DNA of 64,000 nucleotides from Aegicerativicinus sediminis (GCF_015476115.1 NZ_CP064295.1:2474001-2538000), one strand, 5' to 3'; numbered from the stretch's first letter, positions 9,896 to 20,310 are shown. A program made the numbers and translations. The notes: a model not told the origin generated them from the letters alone.

Positions 9896-10712
9896 CTACC
9901 GTAGTTTCCTGCAATTGTCTAATCTCTTCTGAATGTAGATTTTCAATAACATAGACATGTCCAAGATTTGTCATGTCATTAAACAATTCAACATTTATCG
10001 TATAGGTGTCACCGTTGGGATCTAAAATAAATTTTGAAATTATACCTATCGGAACGCCTTGGGGAAATATGGTGGATTGACCACCAGTTACTATAGTATC
10101 TCCCTGCTTTACCGGCGCGAATTTGGAAATATCTATTAATTGGCAAAAGTAAGGTGACTTGGCATTCCAAACCAATGATCCGATATGATTAGTTCTTTTT
10201 AATTGAGCGTTAATGCGGCTTTTAGAATTTAGTATTGAAATCACTGAGGCATAATTACTCGAGGTATTTTCAACAATTCCCACAATTCCCTTTGAAGTAA
10301 TTACACCCTGATCTTGTTGTATACCTTGGGAAGTGCCTCTATTTATTGTTATATAATTATTCTTTGATGAATAACTGTTTTTATAAACTTTTGCCGGTAC
10401 AAAATTATAAATAGTAGAATTTATGGAATCTACTTTCAGGCTGTCTTCTATCTCAATTTCCTTTTGGTATAACAATGATCTTAAATAATTATTCTCCGCT
10501 TGAAGAATATCATTTTGTTTTTTCAAATCGAAATAGGCTCCAATCCCATTAGCTGCACCGTAAATACCGCCAGTTAAAAAATTGGCTGAGTTTATAAATT
10601 TAGATCGATGGTAAGAATGTGACTGAATGGTAAAAATCAAAGAAAGACCAAAAAGCAACATGAACAAGAGAACAGTTTTGTTCCTTATAACAAAGTTGAT
10701 TATTTGTTGCAT
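9888..10712 (-). CDS. mreC: Rod shape-determining protein MreC
   Basis: A 274-residue bitopic protein: short cytoplasmic N-terminus, one membrane helix (about residues 12-27, TVLLFMLLFGLSLIFT), a coiled coil (KKQNDILQAENNYLRSLLYQKEIEIED), and the periplasmic beta-barrel domain with NRGTSQGIQQDQGVITSKGIVGIVE. MreC activates PBP2/RodA in the periplasm. It begins nine bases after mreB stops. Typical family length. Confidence 0.95.
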   Translation of the reverse strand: MQQIINFVIRNKTVLLFMLLFGLSLIFTIQSHSYHRSKFINSANFLTGGIYGAANGIGAYFDLKKQNDILQAENNYLRSLLYQKEIEIEDSLKVDSINSTIYNFVPAKVYKNSYSSKNNYITINRGTSQGIQQDQGVITSKGIVGIVENTSSNYASVISILNSKSRINAQLKRTNHIGSLVWNAKSPYFCQLIDISKFAPVKQGDTIVTGGQSTIFPQGVPIGIISKFILDPNGDTYTINVELFNDMTNLGHVYVIENLHSEEIRQLQETTVDE

Positions 10713-10721
10713 TTATTGGTG

Positions 10722-11750
10722 TTATTTAATCAATACGCTTTTGTATTTAGAAAGATTTTTTAATGTAATTCCTGTTCCTCTTACTACAGCTCGAAGAGGG
10801 TCTTCCGCTATGTAAACCGGTAAATCAGTTTTTTGGGAAAGACGTTTATCTAACCCTCTAAGCATGGAGCCACCCCCAGCTAAGTAGATACCCGTATTAT
10901 AAATATCTGCAGCTAGCTCTGGTGGAGTTTGGGACAAGGTTTCCATTACAGAATCTTCTATGCGTAAAATAGATTTATCTAATGCTTTAGCTATTTCTCT
11001 ATACGAAATTTGTACCTGTTTTGGTTTACCTGTAAGTAAATCTCTTCCTTGTACACTCATTTCTTCAGGAGGAAGTTCTAAATCTTCAGTTGCTGCACCA
11101 ATCTGAATTTTAATCTTTTCAGCAGTTCTATCACCAACATATAGGTTATGTTGGGTGCGCATATAGTAAATAATGTCGTTAGTGAAAACGTCACCTGCGA
11201 CCTTTACGGATTTATCGCATACAATACCTCCTAATGCAATTACTGCAATTTCAGTGGTCCCTCCCCCTATATCCACAATCATGTTGCCTTTTGGCTGCAT
11301 AATATCAATACCGATACCTATGGCCGCAGCCATTGGTTCGTGGATGAGATAGACTTCCTTTCCGTTTACCCTTTCACATGATTCCTTAACAGCACGCATC
11401 TCCACTTCAGTAATTCCAGAGGGTATACAAACAACCATTCTAAGTGCAGGAGAGAACAATTTCTTTTTTAATGCCGGTATATTTTTGATAAACATACTGA
11501 TCATCTGTTCAGAAGCGTCAAAATCAGCAATCACTCCATCCTTTAATGGACGAATGGTTTTAATGTTCTCATGGGTTTTACCTTGCATCATGTTGGCTTC
11601 TTTACCAACAGCAATAATTTTATTATTTATTCGATCCCTAGCCACAATTGATGGACTATCAACAACGACCTTATCGTTATGGATAATCAAGGTATTTGCG
11701 GTACCTAGGTCTATAGCTATTTCTTCTGTTAAGAAATCAAAAAATCCCAT
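10722..11750 (-). CDS. mreB: Rod shape-determining actin homologue MreB
   Basis: 342 residues. Actin-fold nucleotide-binding motifs are intact: IAIDLGTANTLI (phosphate 1), MIVDIGGGTTEIAVIALGGIV (phosphate 2), and the adenosine motif region GIYLAGGGSMLRGLDKRL. The start MGFFDFLTEEIAID includes the amphipathic membrane-binding N-terminus usual for MreB. It forms cytoplasmic filaments guiding side-wall synthesis and heads the operon mreB-mreC-mreD-mrdA-rodA. I found no TAnnTTTG box or terminator in the 166 bases back to purH, so transcription from the purH promoter may continue into the operon. Confidence 0.98.
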   Translation of the reverse strand: MGFFDFLTEEIAIDLGTANTLIIHNDKVVVDSPSIVARDRINNKIIAVGKEANMMQGKTHENIKTIRPLKDGVIADFDASEQMISMFIKNIPALKKKLFSPALRMVVCIPSGITEVEMRAVKESCERVNGKEVYLIHEPMAAAIGIGIDIMQPKGNMIVDIGGGTTEIAVIALGGIVCDKSVKVAGDVFTNDIIYYMRTQHNLYVGDRTAEKIKIQIGAATEDLELPPEEMSVQGRDLLTGKPKQVQISYREIAKALDKSILRIEDSVMETLSQTPPELAADIYNTGIYLAGGGSMLRGLDKRLSQKTDLPVYIAEDPLRAVVRGTGITLKNLSKYKSVLIK

Positions 11751-11916
11751 ATGCTTTTACAATGAATTGTTTGGGTTGATAGGTGCGAAAACTTCGATTA
11801 ATCGTAAATGTAGTAAAACTAAACTAATAATAACTGACAAAATTGTTTCGAGATTTTGGTATTTATTTTAAGGTTATTAACAGTTTTAATAATCAACTAT
11901 AAATCACCAATCTAAA

Positions 11917-13455
11917 TTAATGTTTGAAATGTCTAGTCCCAGTAAAAACCATTGACATTTGGTGTTCGTTGCAATAATCGATGCTTAATTGATCCTTAAT
12001 TGATCCTCCAGGTTGAATAACTGATGTTATCCCGGCATTACCTGCAATTTCAACACAGTCTGGAAATGGGAAAAATGCATCAGATGCCATCACAGCATCT
12101 TTTAAATCGAAATTGAAACTTTTTGCCTTATGAATAGCTTGGTTTAATGCATCAACTCTACTTGTCTGCCCAGTTCCACTTGATAATAATTGGTTATCCT
12201 TAGCAAGGACTATAGTATTTGACTTGGTGTGTTTACAAATTTTTGAAGCGAACAACAAATCGGCTACAGCCTTATCTGATGGTTTTGCTTTAGTAACAAC
12301 TTCTAGATCATCAGCTTGATCAGTTTTGTTATCCCTATCCTGTACTAGCACTCCATTAAGGCATGTCCTAACAGTAGTTGGAGCCAACTCTCTGTCATGA
12401 AGGATTAATAAAATTCTATTCTTTTTGCTTTTTAAAATTTCTAAAGCTTCTTCAGAAAAGTTAGGAGCAATTACAACCTCACAGAAGAGGGAGTTTATTT
12501 CATCAGCAGTGTCTTTATCTATGGTTCTATTTGCCATTAAAATCCCTCCAAATGCTGAAACTGGGTCACCAGCAAGTGCGTCTTTATAAGCATTTGCCAA
12601 TGTATTTCTAGTGGCCAAGCCACAAGCATTATTATGTTTTAAAATTGCGAAGGTAGGATCATCATTTTTGAATTCATTTATAAGATTAACAGCCGCATCT
12701 ACATCTAAAAGATTGTTATAGGAGAGTTCTTTACCGTGTAATTTGGTGAACATCCTGTCGAAATCTCCATAGAAATAACCCTTCTGATGGGGATTTTCAC
12801 CATAACGCAAATCTTGTCCATTAGTTTCACTTATTTTAAGTGCTGAAATCTCCTGGTCTTTATTGAAATAGTTAAAAATGGCTGTATCATAATGAGAGGT
12901 AATATTGAATGCTTTTGTTGCAAACATTTTGCGTTCATCCTCTGAAGTTTCACCACCCTTTTCATTTAAAATCTTTAAAAGCTGGTCATAATCTTCCATT
13001 GAGGATAAACAAACTACATCAGCATAATTCTTAGCTGCGGCTCTTATTAAGCTAATACCACCAATATCTATTTTTTCTATGATGTTTTGGTGGGTATCTC
13101 CTGAGGCTACCGTTTTTTCAAATGGATATAAGTCGACGATTACCAAATCTATTTGTGGAATTTCGTAGTCTGCCAATTCAGCCACGTCACTTTTATTGTT
13201 TTGCCTATTTAAAATTCCTCCAAATACTTTAGGATGAAGGGTTTTAACTCTTCCTCCTAAAATTGAAGGATAAGAAGTTACGCTTTCCACAGCAACCACA
13301 TTTATGCCTAGCCCCTTTAAATAATTTTCAGTTCCACCAGTTGAATAAATAGTAACTCCCAAACTGTCTAGTTTTTTAACTAAAGGTTCTAGTCCGTCTT
13401 TGCTAAATACTGAAATTAGGGCTGAAGATATTTTTTTGGTGCCGCTCATAGCCAA
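11917..13455 (-). CDS. purH: Bifunctional AICAR transformylase / IMP cyclohydrolase
   Basis: 512 residues, the normal size. It catalyses the last two steps of de novo IMP synthesis. The N-terminal MGS-like cyclohydrolase domain shows SALISVFSKDGLEPLVKKL, YSTGGTENYL and GGRVKTLHPKVFGGIL. The transformylase part carries LRYGENPHQKG, LKHNNACGLA (the Lys-His pair used in catalysis), SAFGGILMANR, and the C-terminal DAFFPFPDCVEIAGNAGITSVIQPGGSIKDQ. The start is either the ATG at 13455 (MAMSGTKK) or the one two codons later. It lies upstream of mreB on the same strand. Confidence 0.97.
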   Translation of the reverse strand: MAMSGTKKISSALISVFSKDGLEPLVKKLDSLGVTIYSTGGTENYLKGLGINVVAVESVTSYPSILGGRVKTLHPKVFGGILNRQNNKSDVAELADYEIPQIDLVIVDLYPFEKTVASGDTHQNIIEKIDIGGISLIRAAAKNYADVVCLSSMEDYDQLLKILNEKGGETSEDERKMFATKAFNITSHYDTAIFNYFNKDQEISALKISETNGQDLRYGENPHQKGYFYGDFDRMFTKLHGKELSYNNLLDVDAAVNLINEFKNDDPTFAILKHNNACGLATRNTLANAYKDALAGDPVSAFGGILMANRTIDKDTADEINSLFCEVVIAPNFSEEALEILKSKKNRILLILHDRELAPTTVRTCLNGVLVQDRDNKTDQADDLEVVTKAKPSDKAVADLLFASKICKHTKSNTIVLAKDNQLLSSGTGQTSRVDALNQAIHKAKSFNFDLKDAVMASDAFFPFPDCVEIAGNAGITSVIQPGGSIKDQLSIDYCNEHQMSMVFTGTRHFKH

Positions 13456-13514
13456 ATTATTTGTGATTGAATTTTAAAAAATTGTAGAATGTTTTTCCTG
13501 TGATTTTCACGTTG

Positions 13515-13522
13515 CAAAAATA
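13515..13522 (-). promoter_or_regulatory. Possible -7 element of the purH promoter
   Basis: On the minus strand TATTTTTG matches TAnnTTTG, 60 bases before the purH start. No well-spaced -33 element is evident. Confidence 0.4.
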
Positions 13523-13635
13523 CATATTCTATAAGGCAAATCATATACCTTCTTTCAACTAATAATCTTAAAATTTGTAACATCAAAAAGTTTAAAACGA
13601 CCTATCTTTAACCAACTGAATTTTCAGATTGTTTT

Positions 13636-14886
13636 ATGCTGATATATCTTCGATTATTTAAAGAAAGTTTTGCCTTTGCATTAAATGCCCTACGAAACAA
13701 TAAACTACGAACCTTTTTAAGTTTATTGGGCATAACTGTTGGTATCTTTTCTATTATTGCAGTGCTTGCTGCAGTTGACTCTTTGAAGCAAAACATTACT
13801 GATTTACTTTCTGGCTTGGATAACCGGACTATTTATGTTACAAGCTTTTCATTTAGGCCAACAGAAGTTCCAAGGTGGCAGTGGCAGAATTTTCCTCAAC
13901 CAAAGTATGATGAGTTCGACAATCTCTCCAAAAATTTACCTGATGTTGATGCAATAGCATATGCATTTTCAGATACTCGCGAAACAGTTAAATATCAAGA
14001 TAAAACATTAGAGAATATACCTATTCAGGCAGTTACTGAAGGTATTTACAGAGTGAATGATTTTATTGTTGAACGTGGACGTTTTTTTACAGAGGGTGAA
14101 GCGGTCAGTGGAGCGCCAATAATTGTATTGGGTTATGACAGTGCTGAAAATTTATTCGGGAGTGCTGACCCCATAGGGAAACAAATACGTGTATATGGGC
14201 GAAAGTTAACGGTTGTAGGAGTACTTAAAAAGTATGGTTCCTCCATCTTTGGAAATCCCGACGAGAAGGGTTTAGTGCCTATAAACTTTGTAAGAAGATT
14301 TAGATCTGAAAATTCAAATTTCATTAGGGCATTAATTGTAATTAAACCGGAGAAGGAGGCAGATTTAGAAGCATTTAAAGAATTGCTGCGTCAGAAGTTA
14401 AGAAACATGCGGGGTATTAAGGCCGGTGAAATAGATACTTTTTTCATTTCTGAATTGTCAGGCATGACGAATGCCATAGATCAGATTTTTGGGATATTAA
14501 ATACCGTGGGTTGGGCAATTTCGGGATTTTCTTTACTTGTAGGTGGATTTGGTATTGCCAATATTATGTTTGTGAGCGTTAAGGAGCGCACCAATCTTAT
14601 AGGAATACAAAAGTCATTAGGAGCCAAAAACAAATTCATTCTATTTCAATTTTTGTTTGAGGCCATTATTTTGGCATTAGTAGGAGGGGTGGTAGGGTTA
14701 ATCCTAGTTTGGATTATTACTTTAATTGCTTCAACGTTTACAGGTACTTTTGAATTTGTTCTGTCATTTGGTAATATGATTCTTGGTTTTACACTATCAA
14801 CTATAATTGGTTTGGCTGCAGGAATTTTGCCTGCCTTGTCTGCATCTAGATTAGATCCAGTGGACGCTATTAGAACGGGGATGTAG
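13636..14886 (+). CDS. MacB-type ABC transporter permease
   Basis: A 416-residue membrane protein with the MacB/FtsX layout: one N-terminal span (LRTFLSLLGITVGIFSIIAVLAAV, about residues 25-47), a large periplasmic MacB_PCD domain, and three C-terminal spans (from about residue 290) with the FtsX signature VKERTNLIGIQKSLGAKNKFILFQFLFEAIILALVGGVVG and the tail PALSASRLDPVDAIRTGM. Such permeases normally pair with an ABC ATPase and an adaptor, for export or mechanotransmission of lipoproteins or peptides. Neither is encoded beside it, so the partner must be elsewhere. Its stop abuts the convergent GAF gene without a gap. Confidence 0.9.
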   Translation: MLIYLRLFKESFAFALNALRNNKLRTFLSLLGITVGIFSIIAVLAAVDSLKQNITDLLSGLDNRTIYVTSFSFRPTEVPRWQWQNFPQPKYDEFDNLSKNLPDVDAIAYAFSDTRETVKYQDKTLENIPIQAVTEGIYRVNDFIVERGRFFTEGEAVSGAPIIVLGYDSAENLFGSADPIGKQIRVYGRKLTVVGVLKKYGSSIFGNPDEKGLVPINFVRRFRSENSNFIRALIVIKPEKEADLEAFKELLRQKLRNMRGIKAGEIDTFFISELSGMTNAIDQIFGILNTVGWAISGFSLLVGGFGIANIMFVSVKERTNLIGIQKSLGAKNKFILFQFLFEAIILALVGGVVGLILVWIITLIASTFTGTFEFVLSFGNMILGFTLSTIIGLAAGILPALSASRLDPVDAIRTGM

Positions 14887-15342
14887 TTACAATATCTGTG
14901 AAACTTTTTCGCATACGAACTCTAAAAATTGCTCATCAGACTCGGTAAACGGATCTATGGTTTTTGAGTCTATATCTATTTGACCTATGTTTTCTCCATT
15001 CTTGAATATCGGAATTACTATTTCGGCTTTTACGGTAATACTACATGCGATATAATTTTCTTGGAGAGTAACATCTGGAACGACAAAGTTCTGATTGCTC
15101 AGTGCAACTTGTCCACAAATCCCTTTGCCAAAAGGAATAATTACATGGTCTGTCGGTTCTCCGACATAAGGGCCAAGTTTCAATTCATTTTTATCGCCAT
15201 TTTTAAAATAAAATCCAACCCAATCATAATATGAAATATTTTCTTCAAGGGTTTTACAAATGTTATAGAGCTTTTGATCTACAGCGAGCGTGCCGTCTGA
15301 TATGATAGTATTTATTTGTGGTTTTAAATCCTCTAATTTCAT
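14887..15342 (-). CDS. GAF domain protein, free methionine-R-sulfoxide reductase-like
   Basis: A 151-residue single GAF domain. The segment LGPYVGEPTDHVIIPFGKGICGQVALSNQNFVVPDV and the following YIACSITVKAEIVIPI and GQIDIDS resemble free methionine-(R)-sulfoxide reductase (MsrC). Cys76 and Cys100 align by eye with MsrC Cys94 and Cys118; the position of MsrC Cys84 is His66. Activity with a reduced Cys set is possible but not certain, so a small-molecule-binding role remains open. Cytoplasmic, single gene, convergent with the permease. Confidence 0.8.
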   Translation of the reverse strand: MKLEDLKPQINTIISDGTLAVDQKLYNICKTLEENISYYDWVGFYFKNGDKNELKLGPYVGEPTDHVIIPFGKGICGQVALSNQNFVVPDVTLQENYIACSITVKAEIVIPIFKNGENIGQIDIDSKTIDPFTESDEQFLEFVCEKVSQIL

Positions 15343-15385
15343 TATATACCTTAGTTTTGGTAAAATTATTCATAAGTCTTGAATT

Positions 15386-15393
15386 CAAAGCTA
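15386..15393 (-). promoter_or_regulatory. Possible -7 element for the GAF protein gene
   Basis: TAGCTTTG on the minus strand fits TAnnTTTG, 44 bases before the start codon. No -33 match seen. Confidence 0.4.
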
Positions 15394-15439
15394 GTTAATC
15401 TATTAATTTACTGAACTTTTAAATCCTGCTTACATTTTC

Positions 15440-15979
15440 TTGAAATTAGTTAAAAAATACAGGCCAGTAATAAATTTTGTAGTCATCTTCGCTGTGGTTT
15501 ATTTAATCCTATCATTGGCATACAATTTTTATTTAGATAGGTCTGTTGGGGGTAAGTATTTTCCAGATTATTTAACGAATTTAGTTGCGAGACAAAGCAC
15601 TTTAATAACAGAGTCTTTAGGTTATTCAATAGATTTGGAAAACCATACTGAAGAGCCCTCAATAAAGGTTATCATTGAAGGTAAATATTTAGCAAGGATA
15701 GTTGAGGGATGCAATTCCATTAGTGTTATCATTTTGTTTTTATCGTTTGTATTAGCCTTCGGAGGAAAATGGAAACCAACACTTTTTTTTATCCTTTCGG
15801 GTTCTGTATTAATTTATACGGTTAATTTATTGAGGATTTCTATACTTACTGTGGGGCTTTATTTATATCCTTGGAGAGAGGAAATTTTACACTCGGTGAT
15901 ATTTCCGCTAATTATTTATGGAATGGTTTTCATCTTATGGATGATATGGGTTAAGTTGGTCTCAAATAATTTAAAATGA
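15440..15979 (+). CDS. xrtF: Exosortase family protein XrtF
   Basis: A 179-residue polytopic membrane protein. The three exosortase catalytic residues are visible: Cys91 in RIVEGCNSISV, Arg132 in NLLRISIL, and His151 in REEILHSVIFPLIIYG. Exosortases are transpeptidase-like membrane enzymes that recognise C-terminal sorting signals on exported proteins. The short length and the partner gene overlapping by four bases (ATGA) mark the flavobacterial XrtF subtype. The start appears to be TTG at 15440 (KLVKKYRPVINF), as no upstream ATG is in frame close by. No gene with an obvious XrtF sorting signal is nearby. Confidence 0.9.
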   Translation: MKLVKKYRPVINFVVIFAVVYLILSLAYNFYLDRSVGGKYFPDYLTNLVARQSTLITESLGYSIDLENHTEEPSIKVIIEGKYLARIVEGCNSISVIILFLSFVLAFGGKWKPTLFFILSGSVLIYTVNLLRISILTVGLYLYPWREEILHSVIFPLIIYGMVFILWMIWVKLVSNNLK

Positions 15980-16419
15980 TGCGACTTTCTTTTAAGGATT
16001 ATGGGTTGCTTTTTATTTTATTTTCTTTATTAGTAGCTATTCGTTTTTTTGAGAATGAATTGTTTTATGATCCTTATTTGAAATTTTTTAGAGATGACTA
16101 TTTACGGATTGATAGTCCTCGAAGAGAAGTTGCCAAACTTACCTTTTTTACTGGTTTGCGTTATTTTTTAAATAGTGCTATCTCTATTGGGATACTTTTT
16201 ATAATTTTTAAACGAAAATCTGTAGTTTCCTTCAGCTTAATTTTATACGGAGTGTCATTTCTATTTCTGATAGGCATTTACTTGTATTTTGTAATTAATC
16301 CACGCCAGGAAGATTATTATATGTTTTTTTATTTCAGAAGATTTTTAATTCAGCCTATATTCTTAATTGTATTGTTGCCTGCATTTTATTATCATTTTTT
16401 AAAGAAAGTGAAGACCTAA
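15976..16419 (+). CDS. Exosortase F system-associated membrane protein
   Basis: A 147-residue membrane protein with about four hydrophobic spans (LLFILFSLLVAIRFFE; TGLRYFLNSAISIGILFIIF; LILYGVSFLFLIGIYLYFVI; FLIQPIFLIVLLPAFYYHFL). It starts in a four-base overlap with the exosortase stop, so the two are translationally coupled. Size, topology and the motif FENELFYDPYLKFF fit the small protein found next to XrtF in flavobacteria. Its function is unknown; by context it works with XrtF in the inner membrane. Confidence 0.85.
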   Translation: MMRLSFKDYGLLFILFSLLVAIRFFENELFYDPYLKFFRDDYLRIDSPRREVAKLTFFTGLRYFLNSAISIGILFIIFKRKSVVSFSLILYGVSFLFLIGIYLYFVINPRQEDYYMFFYFRRFLIQPIFLIVLLPAFYYHFLKKVKT

Positions 16420-16500
16420 ATATTTCAATTAAAATAGTGCTAAAATTAGTTTTTGAATTGGTTTTTCGAATACCTTTAATTCAATTAAATAAATGTCACT

Positions 16501-16596
16501 ATGGCAACAAAACAGACCGGCGGAAAAGCCAAACCTGCTTCGACCCCAAAGAAAAAGCAAGACAAGGCCAAACCTGCTACTCCTAAAAAGAAGTAG
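16501..16596 (+). CDS. Lysine-rich micro-protein with an internal duplication
   Basis: A 31-codon frame (MATKQTGGKAKPASTPKKK...) made of two near copies of KAKPA(S)TPKKK. The 12-base string GCCAAACCTGCT recurs 39 bases apart (16528 and 16567). A clean ATG, a stop, and a strong terminator 40 bases downstream support a real gene, and base composition is richer in C and G than the flanks. The composition resembles histone H1-like tails or the tails of some nucleoid or ribosome-associated proteins, so nucleic-acid binding is a guess. It is not bTHX by sequence. I do not recognise a family. Confidence 0.6.
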   Translation: MATKQTGGKAKPASTPKKKQDKAKPATPKKK

Positions 16597-16635
16597 TTTT
16601 GGTTAGGTTCATTTCGGATGAACCGCTATAAATGA

Positions 16636-16668
16636 AAAAACCACCTTTTAAAGGTGGTTTTTAATTTT
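16636..16668. terminator. Bidirectional terminator between the micro-protein gene and groL
   Basis: A-rich run, stem CCACCTT / AAGGTGG with a three-base loop, then a T-rich run, symmetrical enough to act on both strands. It can end the micro-protein transcript (+) and the groES-groL transcript (-). Confidence 0.85.
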
Positions 16669-16683
16669 TTGGAATATACTAAA

Positions 16684-18387
<1,704 letters not shown>

Positions 18388-18408
18388 TTAGTTGAAATTT
18401 CACAAATG

Positions 18409-18684
18409 TTAGACAATGGCTAGAATGTCACTCTCCTTCATAATCAAGTAATCAACGCCATCTAATTTTAACTCTGTACCAGAATATTTTCCATAAAGTA
18501 CAGTGTCACCTACTTTAACGGTTAAAGGCTCATCCTTCTTTCCATCGCCAACAGCGATGACTTTTCCTTTTTGAGGTTTTTCTTTTGCATTATCAGGAAT
18601 GATAATCCCAGCTGCGGTTTTAGTTTCAGCTGCAACCGGTTCAACAAGAACCCTATCTGCTAAAGGTTTAATGTTTATTGCCAT
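18409..18684 (-). CDS. groES: 10 kDa co-chaperonin GroES
   Basis: 91 residues with the co-chaperonin signature [40 protein letters not shown]; the mobile loop is the [11 protein letters not shown] segment. It caps GroEL. Normal length. Upstream at 18767-18780 there is a TGACAAACTTGCAG element similar to one upstream of miaB. I see no CIRCE-type inverted repeat. Confidence 0.98.
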   Translation of the reverse strand: MAINIKPLADRVLVEPVAAETKTAAGIIIPDNAKEKPQKGKVIAVGDGKKDEPLTVKVGDTVLYGKYSGTELKLDGVDYLIMKESDILAIV

Positions 18685-18856
18685 TTGTTTATATAATTTA
18701 ATTTATTGATTAGAATTTTTATACACGACCATCACTGAAGCGAAAATGATGCCAATGGAAACAGACTGACAAACTTGCAGAAACATTGTAGTTTATGGGA
18801 TTCTCAAAAGATTCCCTTTATCAACGTGGCAGCAAAATGCTGTGATTATGGCATAA

Positions 18857-18884
18857 AAAAATGCCAACCGAGGCTGACATTTTT
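18857..18884 (-). terminator. Terminator after secG
   Basis: On the minus strand AAAAATGTCAGCC pairs with GGTTGGCATTTTT across a two-base loop, with two G-U pairs, and a T run follows. It lies 21 bases past the secG stop and should end the miaB-to-secG transcript. Confidence 0.75.
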
Positions 18885-18904
18885 AAATATTGTTAGTTTG
18901 AATT

Positions 18905-19261
18905 TTAATTCACAGAATCTCCAACTGTTGCTGGTGTATCTTGTTGTGCCGGTGTATTTAATGGAACTTGAGTGTCAGTTGGGGTTCCAGAGTTGTCTAA
19001 AGCTTTAGATTCTGCATTATTGCCAGCTTTTGGAATCGTTAAATTAGAAGCAAGTATTAATGCTAAAAGAACCGTTGCCAAAGTCCATGTGCTCTTATCC
19101 AAGAAATCTGTTGTTTTCTTTACTCCACCCAATTGTTGAGTTCCTCCACCGCCAAAAGAAGATGAAAGACCTCCACCTTTTGGATTTTGAACCATAATAA
19201 CAACCACTAGCAGGAATGCAACGATGATGATTAAAAATAAAAATATTGTAAACGTACTCAT
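18905..19261 (-). CDS. secG: Preprotein translocase subunit SecG
   Basis: 118 residues. The first span (IFLFLIIIVAFLLVVVIMVQNPKGGGLSSSFGGGG) and the hallmark QNPKGGGLSSSFGG are typical of SecG, and a second span follows (TLATVLLALILASNLTI). The C-terminal 40 residues are low-complexity (Asn, Thr, Gln, Pro), as in other flavobacterial SecG. It is an accessory subunit of the SecYEG channel in the inner membrane. Last gene of the minus-strand run from miaB. Confidence 0.95.
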   Translation of the reverse strand: MSTFTIFLFLIIIVAFLLVVVIMVQNPKGGGLSSSFGGGGTQQLGGVKKTTDFLDKSTWTLATVLLALILASNLTIPKAGNNAESKALDNSGTPTDTQVPLNTPAQQDTPATVGDSVN

Positions 19262-19270
19262 CTCTCTGAA

Positions 19271-20242
19271 TTAATTTTTCGCCTGTATTTCCTTTACAGC
19301 TTTAATTTGGTCTGCAAAGAAACTACTTTTTTCCGGATATTTCAAACTTAAAATTTTATAAGATTGAATCGCTTTATCGTAATTTTTTTGTTCCAAATAA
19401 ATACGGGCTAAAGTCTCTGTCATTAGACCTTCGTGTGGCATCTCATCTCTTACCAATTTTGGTTTTGACTCAAATTCTTTTGAAGGAACAATTTTAGGGT
19501 TGCTTTCCAAGAAGCGATCTATAAGTTCGAATTTTTGTTCTACTTTATGCTCTAGTAAATTGGATGTAATGACACTTTGATTCTCTTTATGGTTGACATT
19601 TTCCGTTTCAGAATTAACTTCATTAGACCGATCAATTGGTTTAAATCTAGTAAGTTTTAACCATTCTGAAAATGAGTGGGTCTCATTTTCCTCAAATTCC
19701 AACGGGGTTCCAATTCCTAATTTTGATTCAGCAGAAATAGGAGTTGAAATTTCAGTTTTTTTATCTTCAGATTCAGGTGTGGAATTGTTTGAAAAATCGA
19801 TATTGGCGACTTTTTTTGGAGTTACTTTCACCTGAAACAATTCTGGATCTAAGACAGGTTCAGAATTCTTTATGTGCTCTTTTAATGCATCATCAATTAT
19901 AACACTTTTACGTACAGATATATCTTCTATTCCGTGAACTTCCATCTCCTTTAGATGAGCAAAATTCTTCTTTATAGATTTAGATATGGCATTCTGCTTA
20001 AATTCTTCCGAAGTAATAAAATCAAAAAGGATGCTGCGATCCGTGGTGTAGGCCGCTGTAGTTTTTAACTCTTGATTGTATAAACCGCTGTTAGTGTTTT
20101 TTAAACCCTTCAAGTAAATGGCCCTTGCACACTGAACATAGGGGTAGTTTTTTAGAAAAGATGCAATTTCGCTAGTTTGATCCACCGTTAAGGTTTGTGG
20201 ATCTTGTAAGAGTTGATTAAAAGTTTTGGTTGTTAATTGCAT
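19271..20242 (-). CDS. TPR-containing protein of unknown function
   Basis: 323 residues, no signal peptide or membrane span. The N-terminal third is conserved-looking (FLKNYPYVQCARAIYLKGLKNTNSGLYNQELKTTAAYTTDRSILFDFI). The middle is charged and probably disordered. The C-terminus has at least one TPR-like helix pair (TETLARIYLEQKNYDKAIQSYKILSLKYPEKSSFFADQI). It lies between lptE and secG, ten bases before secG, so it is in the same operon. An envelope-assembly scaffold is an inference from context only. Confidence 0.75.
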   Translation of the reverse strand: MQLTTKTFNQLLQDPQTLTVDQTSEIASFLKNYPYVQCARAIYLKGLKNTNSGLYNQELKTTAAYTTDRSILFDFITSEEFKQNAISKSIKKNFAHLKEMEVHGIEDISVRKSVIIDDALKEHIKNSEPVLDPELFQVKVTPKKVANIDFSNNSTPESEDKKTEISTPISAESKLGIGTPLEFEENETHSFSEWLKLTRFKPIDRSNEVNSETENVNHKENQSVITSNLLEHKVEQKFELIDRFLESNPKIVPSKEFESKPKLVRDEMPHEGLMTETLARIYLEQKNYDKAIQSYKILSLKYPEKSSFFADQIKAVKEIQAKN

Positions 20243-20310
20243 TAAATTCCTTCTACTACATTATAAAAATAAAGGGTTAAAATGGAATTTTCTAACCTCT
20301 CATTAATTTC

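Noticed and set aside
13574-13610. TTTG and TATCTTTA upstream of the MacB-type permease as a promoter
   Set aside because: Spacing of 25 bases is too long and the -7 box misses the final G.
18685-18904. CIRCE-like heat-shock inverted repeat upstream of groES
   Set aside because: No TTAGCACTC-type inverted repeat is present in this gap.
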